The translations under genes and the position numbers were made by a program. Of a DNA stretch of 12,621 nucleotides, positions 1 to 7,000 are shown in pieces; positions within the stretch are counted from its first letter, which is position 1; each line of letters starts with the position of its first letter. This DNA comes from Acidobacteriota bacterium (GTDB lineage Bacteria > Acidobacteriota > Aminicenantia > Aminicenantales > Aminicenantaceae), in the NCBI GenBank assembly GCA_030609975.1, contig JAUWSR010000074.1:1-12621 (forward strand), in the 5' to 3' direction. The notes under the pieces are model-generated. The model saw only the letters and a program-made list of their open reading frames with translations, searched no databases and was not told the origin of the DNA.

Positions 1-75
1 ATCGATCTGGCGATTGAGGAGGGATTTTTCCCAGAAGTGTTATCTCGCCTAGGGAGAGTAAAACGGAAGCAATGA
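1..75 (+). CDS. C-terminal end of an unidentified protein (cut by window edge)
   Basis: Frame 1 is open from the first base to a TGA at 73-75 and encodes 24 residues ending in LGRVKRKQ. The stop overlaps the ATG of the downstream acyltransferase in an ATGA arrangement, which supports a real upstream gene translated in the same operon. The short tail (IDLAIEEGFFPEVLSRL) resembles the way some LpxK (tetraacyldisaccharide 4'-kinase) proteins end, and LpxK or a Kdo transferase would be a sensible neighbour for an LpxL-like gene. That is inference from context and too little sequence to name it. Confidence 0.6.
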   Translation: MDLAIEEGFFPEVLSRLGRVKRKQ

Positions 76-980
76 AGAAAATCACATCCTTGAGCTGGTA
101 TGGCCTTGTAAGTCTGCTGTTCTTTGCCCTGCGCCTGCTTCCGCGTAGAGCTGTGCGCGGACTGGGAACCTGGCTGGGAGGATTGATCTATGGATTGGAT
201 AAAAACCACCGAATACTCGCCTTGAAGAATTTAAAATCGGCTTTGGGAGAGGAGCTGAATGAAACGCAGCGTGAAGAGGTCGCCCGCAAGGCTTTCCGCC
301 ATTTCGGGATGATATTTTTCGACCTGATCCATCTCTCCAGCTTAAAACCTCAAGCAATAAATAAGCACATCACATCTTCGGGAATGAAACATCTTCGTAC
401 GGCTTTGGATAAGGGTAACGGAGTATTGTTATTTACCGCCCATTACGGATCATGGGAGATCGCCCCCTCTCTTGTCAATCAAGTCGCTCCCACGAGTGTA
501 GTGGCCCGCCCCCTGGACAATCCCTACCTGGAGAAAAAACTGCAGGGACTCCGCCAGAGATTCGGTTCCCAGGTTATATCTAAATTCGAAGCAGCTCGGC
601 CCATTCTGAGCACTCTGCGCAACAATGAGATCGTGGCTATCCTCATCGATCAGAACGTACAGGAGCATGAGGCGGTATTTGTTGATTTTTTTGGAAAAAA
701 AGCCGCCACTACTCCCAGTTTGGCTACTTTTCATCTTCGCACCGGCGCCGCTCTTATCCCTGTTTTTTGTTATCCCACATCCGGTTCATCCTATCATTTT
801 GAAGCCAGGCCTCCTGTCGACATCCCTGTGACGGGAAACTCTCAGCAGGATATCATCAACATCACACAGGCCTGCACCAAAGTCATCGAAGACCTGGTGA
901 GGGAAAGGCCGGAGCTCTGGCTATGGTTCCATGACCGCTGGAAAACCCGGCCAACGCAGCCCCAAACTGACGGGATTTGA
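72..980 (+). CDS. lpxL: LpxL/HtrB-family lipid A biosynthesis acyltransferase
   Basis: A 302-residue member of the LpxL/LpxM (HtrB) family, which transfers an acyl chain to a lipid A precursor at the inner face of the cytoplasmic membrane. A hydrophobic N-terminal stretch (about residues 8-21, 34-41) fits the usual membrane anchor. The HX4E catalytic motif is HYGSWE at residues 124-129 and an IDQNV block follows near 192. The C-terminal WFHDRWKTRP block is a family hallmark. Length matches the usual ~300 residues. The start overlaps the preceding stop by ATGA, so translation is probably coupled; only weak purine-rich sequence (GGGAGAG at 52-57 area, GGAAG near 65) precedes it. Which acyl chain or position it serves (LpxL or LpxM role) cannot be read from sequence. 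Confidence 0.9.
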   Translation: MKKITSLSWYGLVSLLFFALRLLPRRAVRGLGTWLGGLIYGLDKNHRILALKNLKSALGEELNETQREEVARKAFRHFGMIFFDLIHLSSLKPQAINKHITSSGMKHLRTALDKGNGVLLFTAHYGSWEIAPSLVNQVAPTSVVARPLDNPYLEKKLQGLRQRFGSQVISKFEAARPILSTLRNNEIVAILIDQNVQEHEAVFVDFFGKKAATTPSLATFHLRTGAALIPVFCYPTSGSSYHFEARPPVDIPVTGNSQQDIINITQACTKVIEDLVRERPELWLWFHDRWKTRPTQPQTDGI

Positions 981-987
981 TTTTGGT

Positions 988-1016
988 TTGAACTTTTCCC
1001 AAGACTAGGTTATTAT
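988..1016 (+). promoter_or_regulatory. sigma70-like promoter of rph
   Basis: TTGAAC at 988-993 and TATTAT at 1011-1016 are separated by exactly 17 bases. A start about 7 bases downstream would give a ~30-base leader before the rph ATG at 1053. It lies in the 72-base gap after lpxL, so rph and the following gene may be transcribed independently of the lipid A genes. Seen in sequence; activity is inferred. Confidence 0.6.
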
Positions 1017-1052
1017 TTTCATGCCAACACTCCAAATAACTTTAAGAGCACC

Positions 1053-1811
1053 ATGAATAAACAAAATCGTTTTAACGATAGAGCCAGCGATGCCCTACGT
1101 GACACGCTTATCACTCCAGACCAGTTAGAGTTCGCCGATGGATCTGTTCTCATCGAGATGGGAAAGACCAAAGTGGTGGTCTCAGCAACGATAGAAGAGA
1201 AAGTCCCTCCCTTCCTTAAAGGAAGCGGTAAAGGCTGGATCACTGCGGAGTACTCCATGCTGCCTCGGTCCACAGAAAAGCGTATCTCCCGGGAACGCAA
1301 CCAGGGACGCGTTTCAGGGAGAACACAAGAGATTCAACGCCTCATAGGACGCTCTTTGAGGGCGGTGACAGATCTAAAAACCCTGGGGGAACGCCAGATC
1401 ATCATCGACTGTGATGTCATCCAAGCGGATGGAGGGACGCGCTCGGCCTCCATCAACGGAGGTTGTGTAGCTTTAGCACTGGCCTTAACAAAACTCATGG
1501 ACAAGGGAGTTCTCGAGGAGATGCCTCTTAAAAACCTGGCAGGCGCTATCAGTGTCGGAGTCGTCGCAGGCAAGACGCTTTTGGATCTGGATTACCATGA
1601 GGATTCCAGTGCGGATATGGATATGAACGTCGTTAAAACCGATACCGGTGAGCTGGTAGAAGTCCAGGCCTCTGCTGAGAAGCACCCCTTTTCCCAAACC
1701 GAGTTCCAAGCTCTTATGCAGCTCGCCGATGTGGGGATTCAGGAACTCATTCAGATCCAGAAAGGCATCCTCAAAGAAAGAAGCTTGCTTTTTATGGCCT
1801 ATGGAACATGA
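1053..1811 (+). CDS. rph: Ribonuclease PH
   Basis: A 252-residue RNase PH, the phosphorolytic 3'-to-5' exoribonuclease that trims tRNA 3' ends using inorganic phosphate; family members are usually ~240 residues and form hexameric rings. Recognisable blocks in order are GKGWITAEYSMLPRST (59-74), SGRTQEIQRLIGRSLRAV (88-105, with R86 and R90 near the tRNA/phosphate face), DCDVIQADGGTRSASINGG (119-137, phosphate-binding T129-R130) and LDLDYHEDSSADMDMNVV (177-194, with acidic metal-binding residues D178 and D184). The usual EVQGTAEG block reads EVQASAEK at 203-210, a mild departure. The ribosome site is weak (AAGAG ~5 bases before ATG). The gene commonly paired with rph (rdgB) is absent here; a sugar-nucleotide enzyme follows after 39 bases. 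Confidence 0.97.
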   Translation: MNKQNRFNDRASDALRDTLITPDQLEFADGSVLIEMGKTKVVVSATIEEKVPPFLKGSGKGWITAEYSMLPRSTEKRISRERNQGRVSGRTQEIQRLIGRSLRAVTDLKTLGERQIIIDCDVIQADGGTRSASINGGCVALALALTKLMDKGVLEEMPLKNLAGAISVGVVAGKTLLDLDYHEDSSADMDMNVVKTDTGELVEVQASAEKHPFSQTEFQALMQLADVGIQELIQIQKGILKERSLLFMAYGT

Positions 1812-1850
1812 TAATGTTACGGAAACTCAGGAAGAAAAGGGAAGAGTGAT

Positions 1851-2801
1851 ATGGAGAAAAATATCGGCCGCATCCTGATCACAGGGGGTGCCGGATTCTT
1901 AGGGAGCCATCTGAGTGAGGCATTGTTGGCTAAAGATGCGGATATTCTTTGTACCGATAATTTTTTTTCCGGCTCTAAAGACAACATCCGGCATCTGTTC
2001 CAGCATCCCTATTTCGAACTGATCCGCCACGATGTTACCCATCCCTTCTTTGCTGAGGTGGACAAGATCTATCACCTCGCCTGTCCAGCTTCACCTATCC
2101 ATTATCAATACAACGCCATCAAAACCATCAAAACCAGTGTTTTGGGAACCATACACATGCTCGGCCTGGCAAAGCGAACTAAAGCACGGATCCTCCTGGC
2201 CTCGACATCCGAAGTTTATGGAGATCCGAAAGTCCATCCACAAGCCGAAACCTATTGGGGTCACGTCAACCCTATCGGTGTGCGTTCCTGTTATGATGAA
2301 GGAAAGAGAGTGGCGGAGACGCTCATGATGGACTACCACCGTCAAAATAGAGTGGATATACGGATCGCACGCATTTTCAACACCTATGGACCCCGGATGG
2401 CCGTTCAGGATGGGCGTGTGGTCAGCAACTTTATCGTACAAGCACTCAAGGGAAATCCTATCACGGTATATGGTGAAGGAACACAAACACGCTCATTTTG
2501 TTATGTTTCCGATATGATCAGCGGTCTTATCGACCTGATGGAAAACCAGGATGTGACAGGGCCGATCAACCTGGGAAATCCGGAGGAATGCACCATCCTG
2601 GACCTGGCCGAAAGGATCATTCGGTTGTGCAACAGCTCATCCCGGATCATCCACAAGCCTCTGCCCCAGGATGATCCCGTCCAACGCTGTCCGGATATCG
2701 CTCTGGCTCAAGAAAAACTCGGCTGGCAACCTGAAGTTGGATTGGAGCATGGTTTGAAGCAGACCATCGCTTATTTTCAGGAAAAGCTCAGCCACATCTA
2801 A
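1851..2801 (+). CDS. uxs: UDP-glucuronate decarboxylase (UDP-xylose synthase), extended SDR
   Basis: A 316-residue extended short-chain dehydrogenase/reductase that converts UDP-glucuronate to UDP-xylose with tightly bound NAD+, supplying xylose for surface glycans. The NAD-binding glycine motif GGAGFLG lies at 12-18. The blocks HDVTHPFF (60-67) and YHLACPASPIHY (74-85) are diagnostic of UXS rather than generic epimerases. The catalytic set is T119/E121 in STSEVYGD and Y148-x3-K152 in SCYDEGKR; the Glu in this position is what distinguishes the decarboxylase. RIFNTYGPRM and TRSFCYVSDM follow as expected. The sequence is complete and of typical length. GGGAAGAG a few bases before the ATG is a plausible ribosome site. 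It sits 39 bases after rph and probably shares its transcript. No glycosyltransferase is adjacent, so the acceptor of the xylose is unknown. Confidence 0.95.
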   Translation: MEKNIGRILITGGAGFLGSHLSEALLAKDADILCTDNFFSGSKDNIRHLFQHPYFELIRHDVTHPFFAEVDKIYHLACPASPIHYQYNAIKTIKTSVLGTIHMLGLAKRTKARILLASTSEVYGDPKVHPQAETYWGHVNPIGVRSCYDEGKRVAETLMMDYHRQNRVDIRIARIFNTYGPRMAVQDGRVVSNFIVQALKGNPITVYGEGTQTRSFCYVSDMISGLIDLMENQDVTGPINLGNPEECTILDLAERIIRLCNSSSRIIHKPLPQDDPVQRCPDIALAQEKLGWQPEVGLEHGLKQTIAYFQEKLSHI

Positions 2802-2917
2802 CCTATACTAATCATAAAAAATGTCGATACTTGATTCAACTAAAGCAATATTAATCATTTACATTATTCTTCCGGTAAAACAATTGAGCATTTCTTTATT
2901 CAATGTGTCTCTATTCA

Positions 2918-3056
2918 TAATCGACATTTTTTACCTTTCAGGCGAGCTGATCTCACCGTATCTTCATCGTTGCAAAGGATTTGCGGTGGTATACCACAGC
3001 TTCATCCTTTGCGTCTCGAATCTACGGCAATCTCAACTCATGAATAATACAGGCTA
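2918..3056 (+). repeat. Modular intergenic repeat, element A
   Basis: This 139-base element shares both ends with element B at 8855-8998. The left 27 bases (2918-2944) match B at 26 of 27 positions, and the right 36 bases (3021-3056) match at 34 of 36. The centre is unrelated to B. It contains its own large imperfect hairpin with arms GCAAAGGAT (2974-2982) and ATCCTTTGC (3004-3012) around the palindrome GTGGTATACCAC. It carries no open frame resembling a transposase, so if mobile it would be non-autonomous. It begins 117 bases after the uxs stop. Confidence 0.75.
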
Positions 3057-3154
3057 ATATTCGTTGAAAAAACCTGGGGAACATTTATAATATATGTTCA
3101 TTTATAAAAAGTTTATTTAGTATAATTGGGATTATTCATGAGTTGAGATTGCCG
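3025..3154. repeat. Perfect 24-bp inverted repeat flanking the flotillin promoter
   Basis: Bases 3025-3048 (the right end of element A) are the exact reverse complement of 3131-3154, with an 82-base spacer that contains the TTGAAA/TATAAT promoter. The second arm looks like the end of another copy of the repeat in opposite orientation, truncated after its first ~27 bases. Read-through transcripts from uxs would carry both arms and could form a 24-bp stem; transcripts from the local promoter would carry only the second arm. Confidence 0.85.
3064..3091 (+). promoter_or_regulatory. sigma70-like promoter of the flotillin operon
   Basis: TTGAAA at 3064-3069 and a perfect TATAAT at 3086-3091 are separated by 16 bases. 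The start would fall near 3098, giving a leader of about 127 bases before the ATG at 3225. A second, weaker TATAAT lies at 3121-3126. The leader includes the inverted repeat arm at 3131-3154 and can fold a stem next to the ribosome binding site. Confidence 0.7.
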
Positions 3155-3219
3155 AGGGTAGGTTGGACGGGGCGATGCCGATGAAGCTATCGATATTTTT
3201 CATGAATAGCCCGAGGAGG
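3128..3219 (+). promoter_or_regulatory. Possible leader stem ending at the flotillin ribosome binding site
   Basis: In the predicted leader, TATTCATGA (3133-3141) is complementary to TCATGAATA (3200-3208), and GGG (3128-3130) to CCC (3210-3212), enclosing about 58 bases. The consensus AGGAGG (3214-3219) starts one base after this stem and lies 5 bases before the ATG. The stem could expose or constrain the ribosome site, but it may simply reflect the repeat-derived sequence. No ligand-binding fold was recognised. Confidence 0.35.
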
Positions 3220-3224
3220 TTAAA

Positions 3225-4631
3225 ATGGATTTAGTCTCTGCACTCATATGGACCGCCGTTTTAATAATTATTCTGGGCCTGACTGTTTTTCTCATAGCAA
3301 AACAGTACAAGAAAGTGGGCCCCAATGAAGTTCTTGTCATCTCGGGGGGTCGTAAGAAGACCGTCACCGAACCCGATGGCAGCACAAAAAAAGTAGGCTA
3401 TCGCTACCGGCTGGGAGGCGGGACTTTTATCTGGCCTTTTTTGGAGACTTACGATGTCCTGCCGATCGACATCATTAACGTAAGCATCAAAACTCCTGAG
3501 GTTCTCACCCAGGGAGGGATCCTGATCTTGGCCGATGCCACGGCCCAGGTCAAGATCAAATCGGACGAAAATTCCATCCGGTTAGCCGCTGAGCAGTTTT
3601 TAGGCACCGGAAGAGAGGGGATCCGAGAGGTCGCTCAAACCATCCTGGATGGAAAAATGCGGGCCGTGATCGGCACCATGACCGTTGAGGACATCTACCG
3701 AGGCAGACATGAATTTGCCAAAGGGGTAGCCAAGTCAGCCGAAGAAGAGTTCCAAAACATGGGTCTGGGTCTGCTTTCCTTCTCCCTCAAAGAGATCAGT
3801 GACACCCAGGGATACATCGATGCTTTAGGCAAGCCTCAGATCGCTGCCGCCAAGCGGGATGCGGCCATTGCGGAAGCCGAAACGGATAAAGAAGCCATTA
3901 TCAAGTCCTCGGAAGCTCGTAAGGAAGGAGAAGTTGCGCGTTTGGCTGCAGACGCTCAGATCGCTAAAGCACAATGGGAGAACGAAGCCAAAAAAGCGGT
4001 TTCCCAGGTCGATGTGAACCAGAAAAAAGCTCGAGCTGACTTCTCATATGAACTGGAGCGTATTCGTCTCAACCGCGAGATCAAACGAGAAGAGGCTGCC
4101 GTTAAACTTGTTGAAAAAGAAGAAGCCATCAAGATCGAAGACTTGGAGATCAAGCGCAAACAAAAAGAATTGGAATCCACCGTGATCAAGCCGGCCGATG
4201 CCCGAAAATATCAACTGCAAGCCGAAGCGGAGGCTGACAGCTACCGTATCCAGACAGAAGCGAAGGGCAAATCGGAAGCCCGAAGGCTGGAAGGCCAGGC
4301 CGAAGCCGAAAGCTCCAGACTCCAGGGCCTGGCTGAGGCAGAAGCTATGACTCACAAAGCTCAGGCTTGGGAAAACTACAACCAGGCAGCCATCCTGGAG
4401 CTCTATCTGCAGAAGCTTCCGGAACTGGCGAAAGCTGTGGCTGAACCGTTGTCCAGAGTGGATAAGATCGTGCTGGTGGGCGGCGACAAAGGAACGGGTG
4501 CCACCAAGATCACATCCCAGGTGGCGGACATCCTGGCTCAAATGCCCGAGGTCGTCAAGTCTCTTACGGGAGTAGATCTTAAGAAGTACTTCCAAGACAA
4601 AACCAAGGTCGAAGAAAAAGACAAAGACTAA
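3225..4631 (+). CDS. Flotillin-like SPFH/band-7 membrane protein
   Basis: A 468-residue flotillin-type protein, expected to oligomerise on the cytoplasmic membrane and organise membrane microdomains. A single N-terminal transmembrane segment lies at about 5-26, with the SPFH (prohibitin homology) domain at about 30-205, including GPNEVLVISGG and the GGTFIWPFLETYDVLPIDI region. A long charged coiled coil with AEAE-rich heptads (about 208-380) follows, then a C-terminal segment with ELYLQKLPELAKAVAEPLS as in FloT/YuaG relatives. Length is close to flotillins (~500) and not to the shorter FloA type. The AGGAGG 5 bases before the ATG makes the start secure. It heads a likely operon, with the next gene 20 bases downstream. 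A NfeD-family gene, a common flotillin partner, is not next to it here. Confidence 0.9.
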   Translation: MDLVSALIWTAVLIIILGLTVFLIAKQYKKVGPNEVLVISGGRKKTVTEPDGSTKKVGYRYRLGGGTFIWPFLETYDVLPIDIINVSIKTPEVLTQGGILILADATAQVKIKSDENSIRLAAEQFLGTGREGIREVAQTILDGKMRAVIGTMTVEDIYRGRHEFAKGVAKSAEEEFQNMGLGLLSFSLKEISDTQGYIDALGKPQIAAAKRDAAIAEAETDKEAIIKSSEARKEGEVARLAADAQIAKAQWENEAKKAVSQVDVNQKKARADFSYELERIRLNREIKREEAAVKLVEKEEAIKIEDLEIKRKQKELESTVIKPADARKYQLQAEAEADSYRIQTEAKGKSEARRLEGQAEAESSRLQGLAEAEAMTHKAQAWENYNQAAILELYLQKLPELAKAVAEPLSRVDKIVLVGGDKGTGATKITSQVADILAQMPEVVKSLTGVDLKKYFQDKTKVEEKDKD

Positions 4632-4651
4632 GACTCTGTTGAGATAAAACC

Positions 4652-7000
4652 ATGGCTGTTTCAGAAAAAGCAAACCAAATCGGGGAATCTCCCACTCTCA
4701 AGGTCACATCCAAGGCCAAGGCCATGAAAGCCGCCGGCATCGATGTCATTGACCTCAGCGTAGGCGAGCCTGATTTTCCCACTCCCCAAAACATCAAAGA
4801 TGCGGGCATAAAGGCCATTGAGGACAATTTCACCAAGTACACTCAAGCCGACGGGATCCCTGCGCTTAAAGAAGCGATCAGCAAGCGTCTGCAGAAAGAT
4901 CTGGGCCTTGTTTACGAAAAAAACGAGATCATTGTCTCCACCGGAGCAAAAAATTCCTTGTATCACCTGACTCAGGCACTCATCAATGAGGATGATGAGG
5001 TGATCATCCCTGTTCCCTACTGGGTTACTTATCCCCATCTGATCTCCCTGGCCAAAGGCAAAGCCGTATTCGTGCCTACAACCGAAGAGAATGAGTTTCT
5101 ACTGACGCCTGAGCAGCTGAAAGCGGTGATCTCACCGGCTACCAAAGCCTTGATGCTGAACAATCCCTCCAATCCTACAGGCGCAGCCTACCAGAAACAT
5201 GAACTGGAAGTGTTGGCGGACGTTATTTTAGAAGAGGACATCTACGTGATCGCAGACGAGATCTATGAAAAACTCGTCTACGAAGACCTGGAATTCACGA
5301 GTTTCGCCTCATTGGGGGAGGAGATCAAGCGCAAAACCTTCCTTATCAACGGCGTTTCCAAAGCCTACGCCATGACTGGTTGGCGCATCGGCTACACGGC
5401 CGGACCGGCTGATGTCATCGGCGGAATGGCCAAGATCCAGAGCCACACCACCTCCAATCCTTGTTCTATTTCCCAAAAAGCCAGCATCGAAGCTTTAGCG
5501 GGACCGCAATATGAGATTTCCAAGATGGTATCCGAGTTTCAACGCCGGCGCAACTATGTGCTGATGCGACTCCAGTCCCTGCCAAACGTCTCTTGCTTCA
5601 AATCCAAAGGCGCGTTCTACCTCTTCCCCAATGTCTCCGCCTACTACGAAAAAGAATTTAACAACACGCAGATCCGGAATTCTTATGGATTAGCCTATTA
5701 TCTTCTCAAAGCAGCAAAGGTTGCCATTGTCCCCGGTGACGCCTTCGGCGCCGATGCCAATATCCGCATATCCTACGCCACCTCCATGGAAAAGCTGGAG
5801 GAGGGAATGGACAGGATCGCCGAGGCCTTGGCTAAGCTCGAGACCGCCAAAAAAGTCAAACATATCCGGCTGAACAACTCCTTTACACACCAGAAACGAT
5901 CCGTTCCTGTCGACTCTCAGATCTCGATACAGATGAGGGATGCGCTGGTTTCGGAGATGGAAAGCCATTTGAGCTACGCAAACTATTTCGAGTGGAATGC
6001 AAACATAAATGGTGTCATCATCCAGCTGCGCACGAATGTTTCCCATCTCTATGATTTCTGGATGGAAAACTGGTATCCGGCCCAACTGGAGGCCGATCTG
6101 GAGCCTCACGGGATCCTCTATGCAGTAGACGGGATCCCCGGCCGGGAACCCCGCTCATTTTATAACTCCGATACCAAAACCGGGATCTTGGTCAACGCAG
6201 ACAATTACCACCCCCTTCGCAGCCTGGCTCTGGGCTTGGTCATGGATGTCTCGGAGCGCGTATTCAACGTTTACGGAGTCCGCGGCATGACGGCTGACCA
6301 GGAAGGCAATGGCTTGATCCTTATGGGGCCTAAAGGAACCAAAAAAACCGAACTTTATTTCAATCTCCTGCAAAACGAAAAACTGCGACTCCATTCCAAT
6401 GACCTGGTGTTCGTTCGTTTTTCCGGGAATCTCCCCACGGCGGATTCCCCCGAACGGAAACTCTACCTACCGACCGAATCCATCGATTTTTATCCTCAAC
6501 TCGCAGAGCTCTTCGACAACAGTAAAACCGAAAATGTCACAACCCGCAAGGATGACTGCCTCAATGAAAAGTGCCTGCAGTTGGATGAATGCCGGCTCGA
6601 CCGGGGGGCGCTTTTCTGCTACACCGCAGTCAAATCTTCTTACGCCATGCTCGACCCCTACTGGATCGCCGGACCTTCCAAACACGTCAAGCGCACCACT
6701 CTCCGTTGGGTTATTTTATTGAGAAATGACCGCGTTTCTCCTCCCTTCGTCGAAGTCGAGGCTGAAGACGCCCTCCGAATCCTTGAATTCGGGGAAGGTC
6801 TAGGATCACGTACCGATATCGGCCCGACCAAAGGCAATCCTTTCTTCAATCCTCATCTTCTGATGAATGCCCCGGAAAGGCTGGATTTCCAAAGGAATTT
6901 TTTCCGCCGCCTGTTGGAGAACACGCGCTGCTACCTGTTCAACAGCGGCGTTGCCGGTGCCGAGGATATTCTTCGCATGATCAACCCCAACACGCCATGA
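4652..7000 (+). CDS. Aspartate aminotransferase (class I, PLP) fused to a HprK-like P-loop domain
   Basis: A 782-residue two-part protein. Residues 1 to about 396 form a complete class I-beta (Thermus/Bacillus-type) aspartate aminotransferase, expected to interconvert aspartate and oxaloacetate with 2-oxoglutarate/glutamate. Key features are LSVGEPDFPTP (35-45), N174 in NNPSNPTG, D202/Y205 in ADEIYEKLVY, PLP lysine K237 in VSKAYAMTGWR with R245, and carboxylate-binding R372 in IRISYA. Residues about 405-782 resemble HprK/HprK-related kinases: NADNYHPLRSLALGL (515-529), then NGLILMGPKGTKKTELYF (553-570) and RLHSNDLVFV (579-588), aligning with the HprK P-loop GxSGxGKSE and the following DD block. 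The P-loop is altered (K564 where Gly is usual), and the HprK catalytic His before it appears to be replaced in VYGVRG (539-544), so kinase activity is doubtful. The fusion is in one frame with no internal stop or ribosome site at the junction (near base 5840). It overlaps the next gene by ATGA. Possibly also a prephenate aminotransferase. Confidence 0.88.
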   Translation: MAVSEKANQIGESPTLKVTSKAKAMKAAGIDVIDLSVGEPDFPTPQNIKDAGIKAIEDNFTKYTQADGIPALKEAISKRLQKDLGLVYEKNEIIVSTGAKNSLYHLTQALINEDDEVIIPVPYWVTYPHLISLAKGKAVFVPTTEENEFLLTPEQLKAVISPATKALMLNNPSNPTGAAYQKHELEVLADVILEEDIYVIADEIYEKLVYEDLEFTSFASLGEEIKRKTFLINGVSKAYAMTGWRIGYTAGPADVIGGMAKIQSHTTSNPCSISQKASIEALAGPQYEISKMVSEFQRRRNYVLMRLQSLPNVSCFKSKGAFYLFPNVSAYYEKEFNNTQIRNSYGLAYYLLKAAKVAIVPGDAFGADANIRISYATSMEKLEEGMDRIAEALAKLETAKKVKHIRLNNSFTHQKRSVPVDSQISIQMRDALVSEMESHLSYANYFEWNANINGVIIQLRTNVSHLYDFWMENWYPAQLEADLEPHGILYAVDGIPGREPRSFYNSDTKTGILVNADNYHPLRSLALGLVMDVSERVFNVYGVRGMTADQEGNGLILMGPKGTKKTELYFNLLQNEKLRLHSNDLVFVRFSGNLPTADSPERKLYLPTESIDFYPQLAELFDNSKTENVTTRKDDCLNEKCLQLDECRLDRGALFCYTAVKSSYAMLDPYWIAGPSKHVKRTTLRWVILLRNDRVSPPFVEVEAEDALRILEFGEGLGSRTDIGPTKGNPFFNPHLLMNAPERLDFQRNFFRRLLENTRCYLFNSGVAGAEDILRMINPNTP

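Larger units (their letters stand above)
2802..3224. other. Gene-free gap of 423 bases with repeats and a promoter
   Basis: AT-rich region between uxs and the flotillin gene. From left to right it holds about 115 unexplained AT-rich bases, repeat element A (2918-3056), a near-consensus promoter (3064-3091), a second inverted copy of the repeat end (3128-3154) and a strong ribosome binding site (3214-3219). A 78-codon open frame at 2821-3057 crosses the repeat and is not judged to be a gene. No tRNA-like or known riboswitch fold was recognised. Confidence 0.8.

Noticed and set aside
2918..3056. CRISPR or phage att site explanation for the repeats
   Set aside because: Only two full copies ~6 kb apart, no regular spacers, no cas, integrase or phage genes in the window.
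2821..3057. 78-codon + strand open frame after uxs
   Set aside because: It has no ribosome site, low-complexity Ile/Leu-rich translation, and its second half is repeat element A read as protein, including the terminal repeat motif.
4044..4673. 209-codon minus-strand frame opposite the flotillin gene
   Set aside because: It is the mirror of the Glu/Ala/Lys-rich coiled-coil codons (Phe/Leu-rich translation) and lies inside a gene with clear homology on the other strand.
5830..5940. Possible internal start that would separate the HprK-like half
   Set aside because: The first in-frame ATG past the junction is ~30 codons into the domain and has no ribosome site; no stop lies between the halves.
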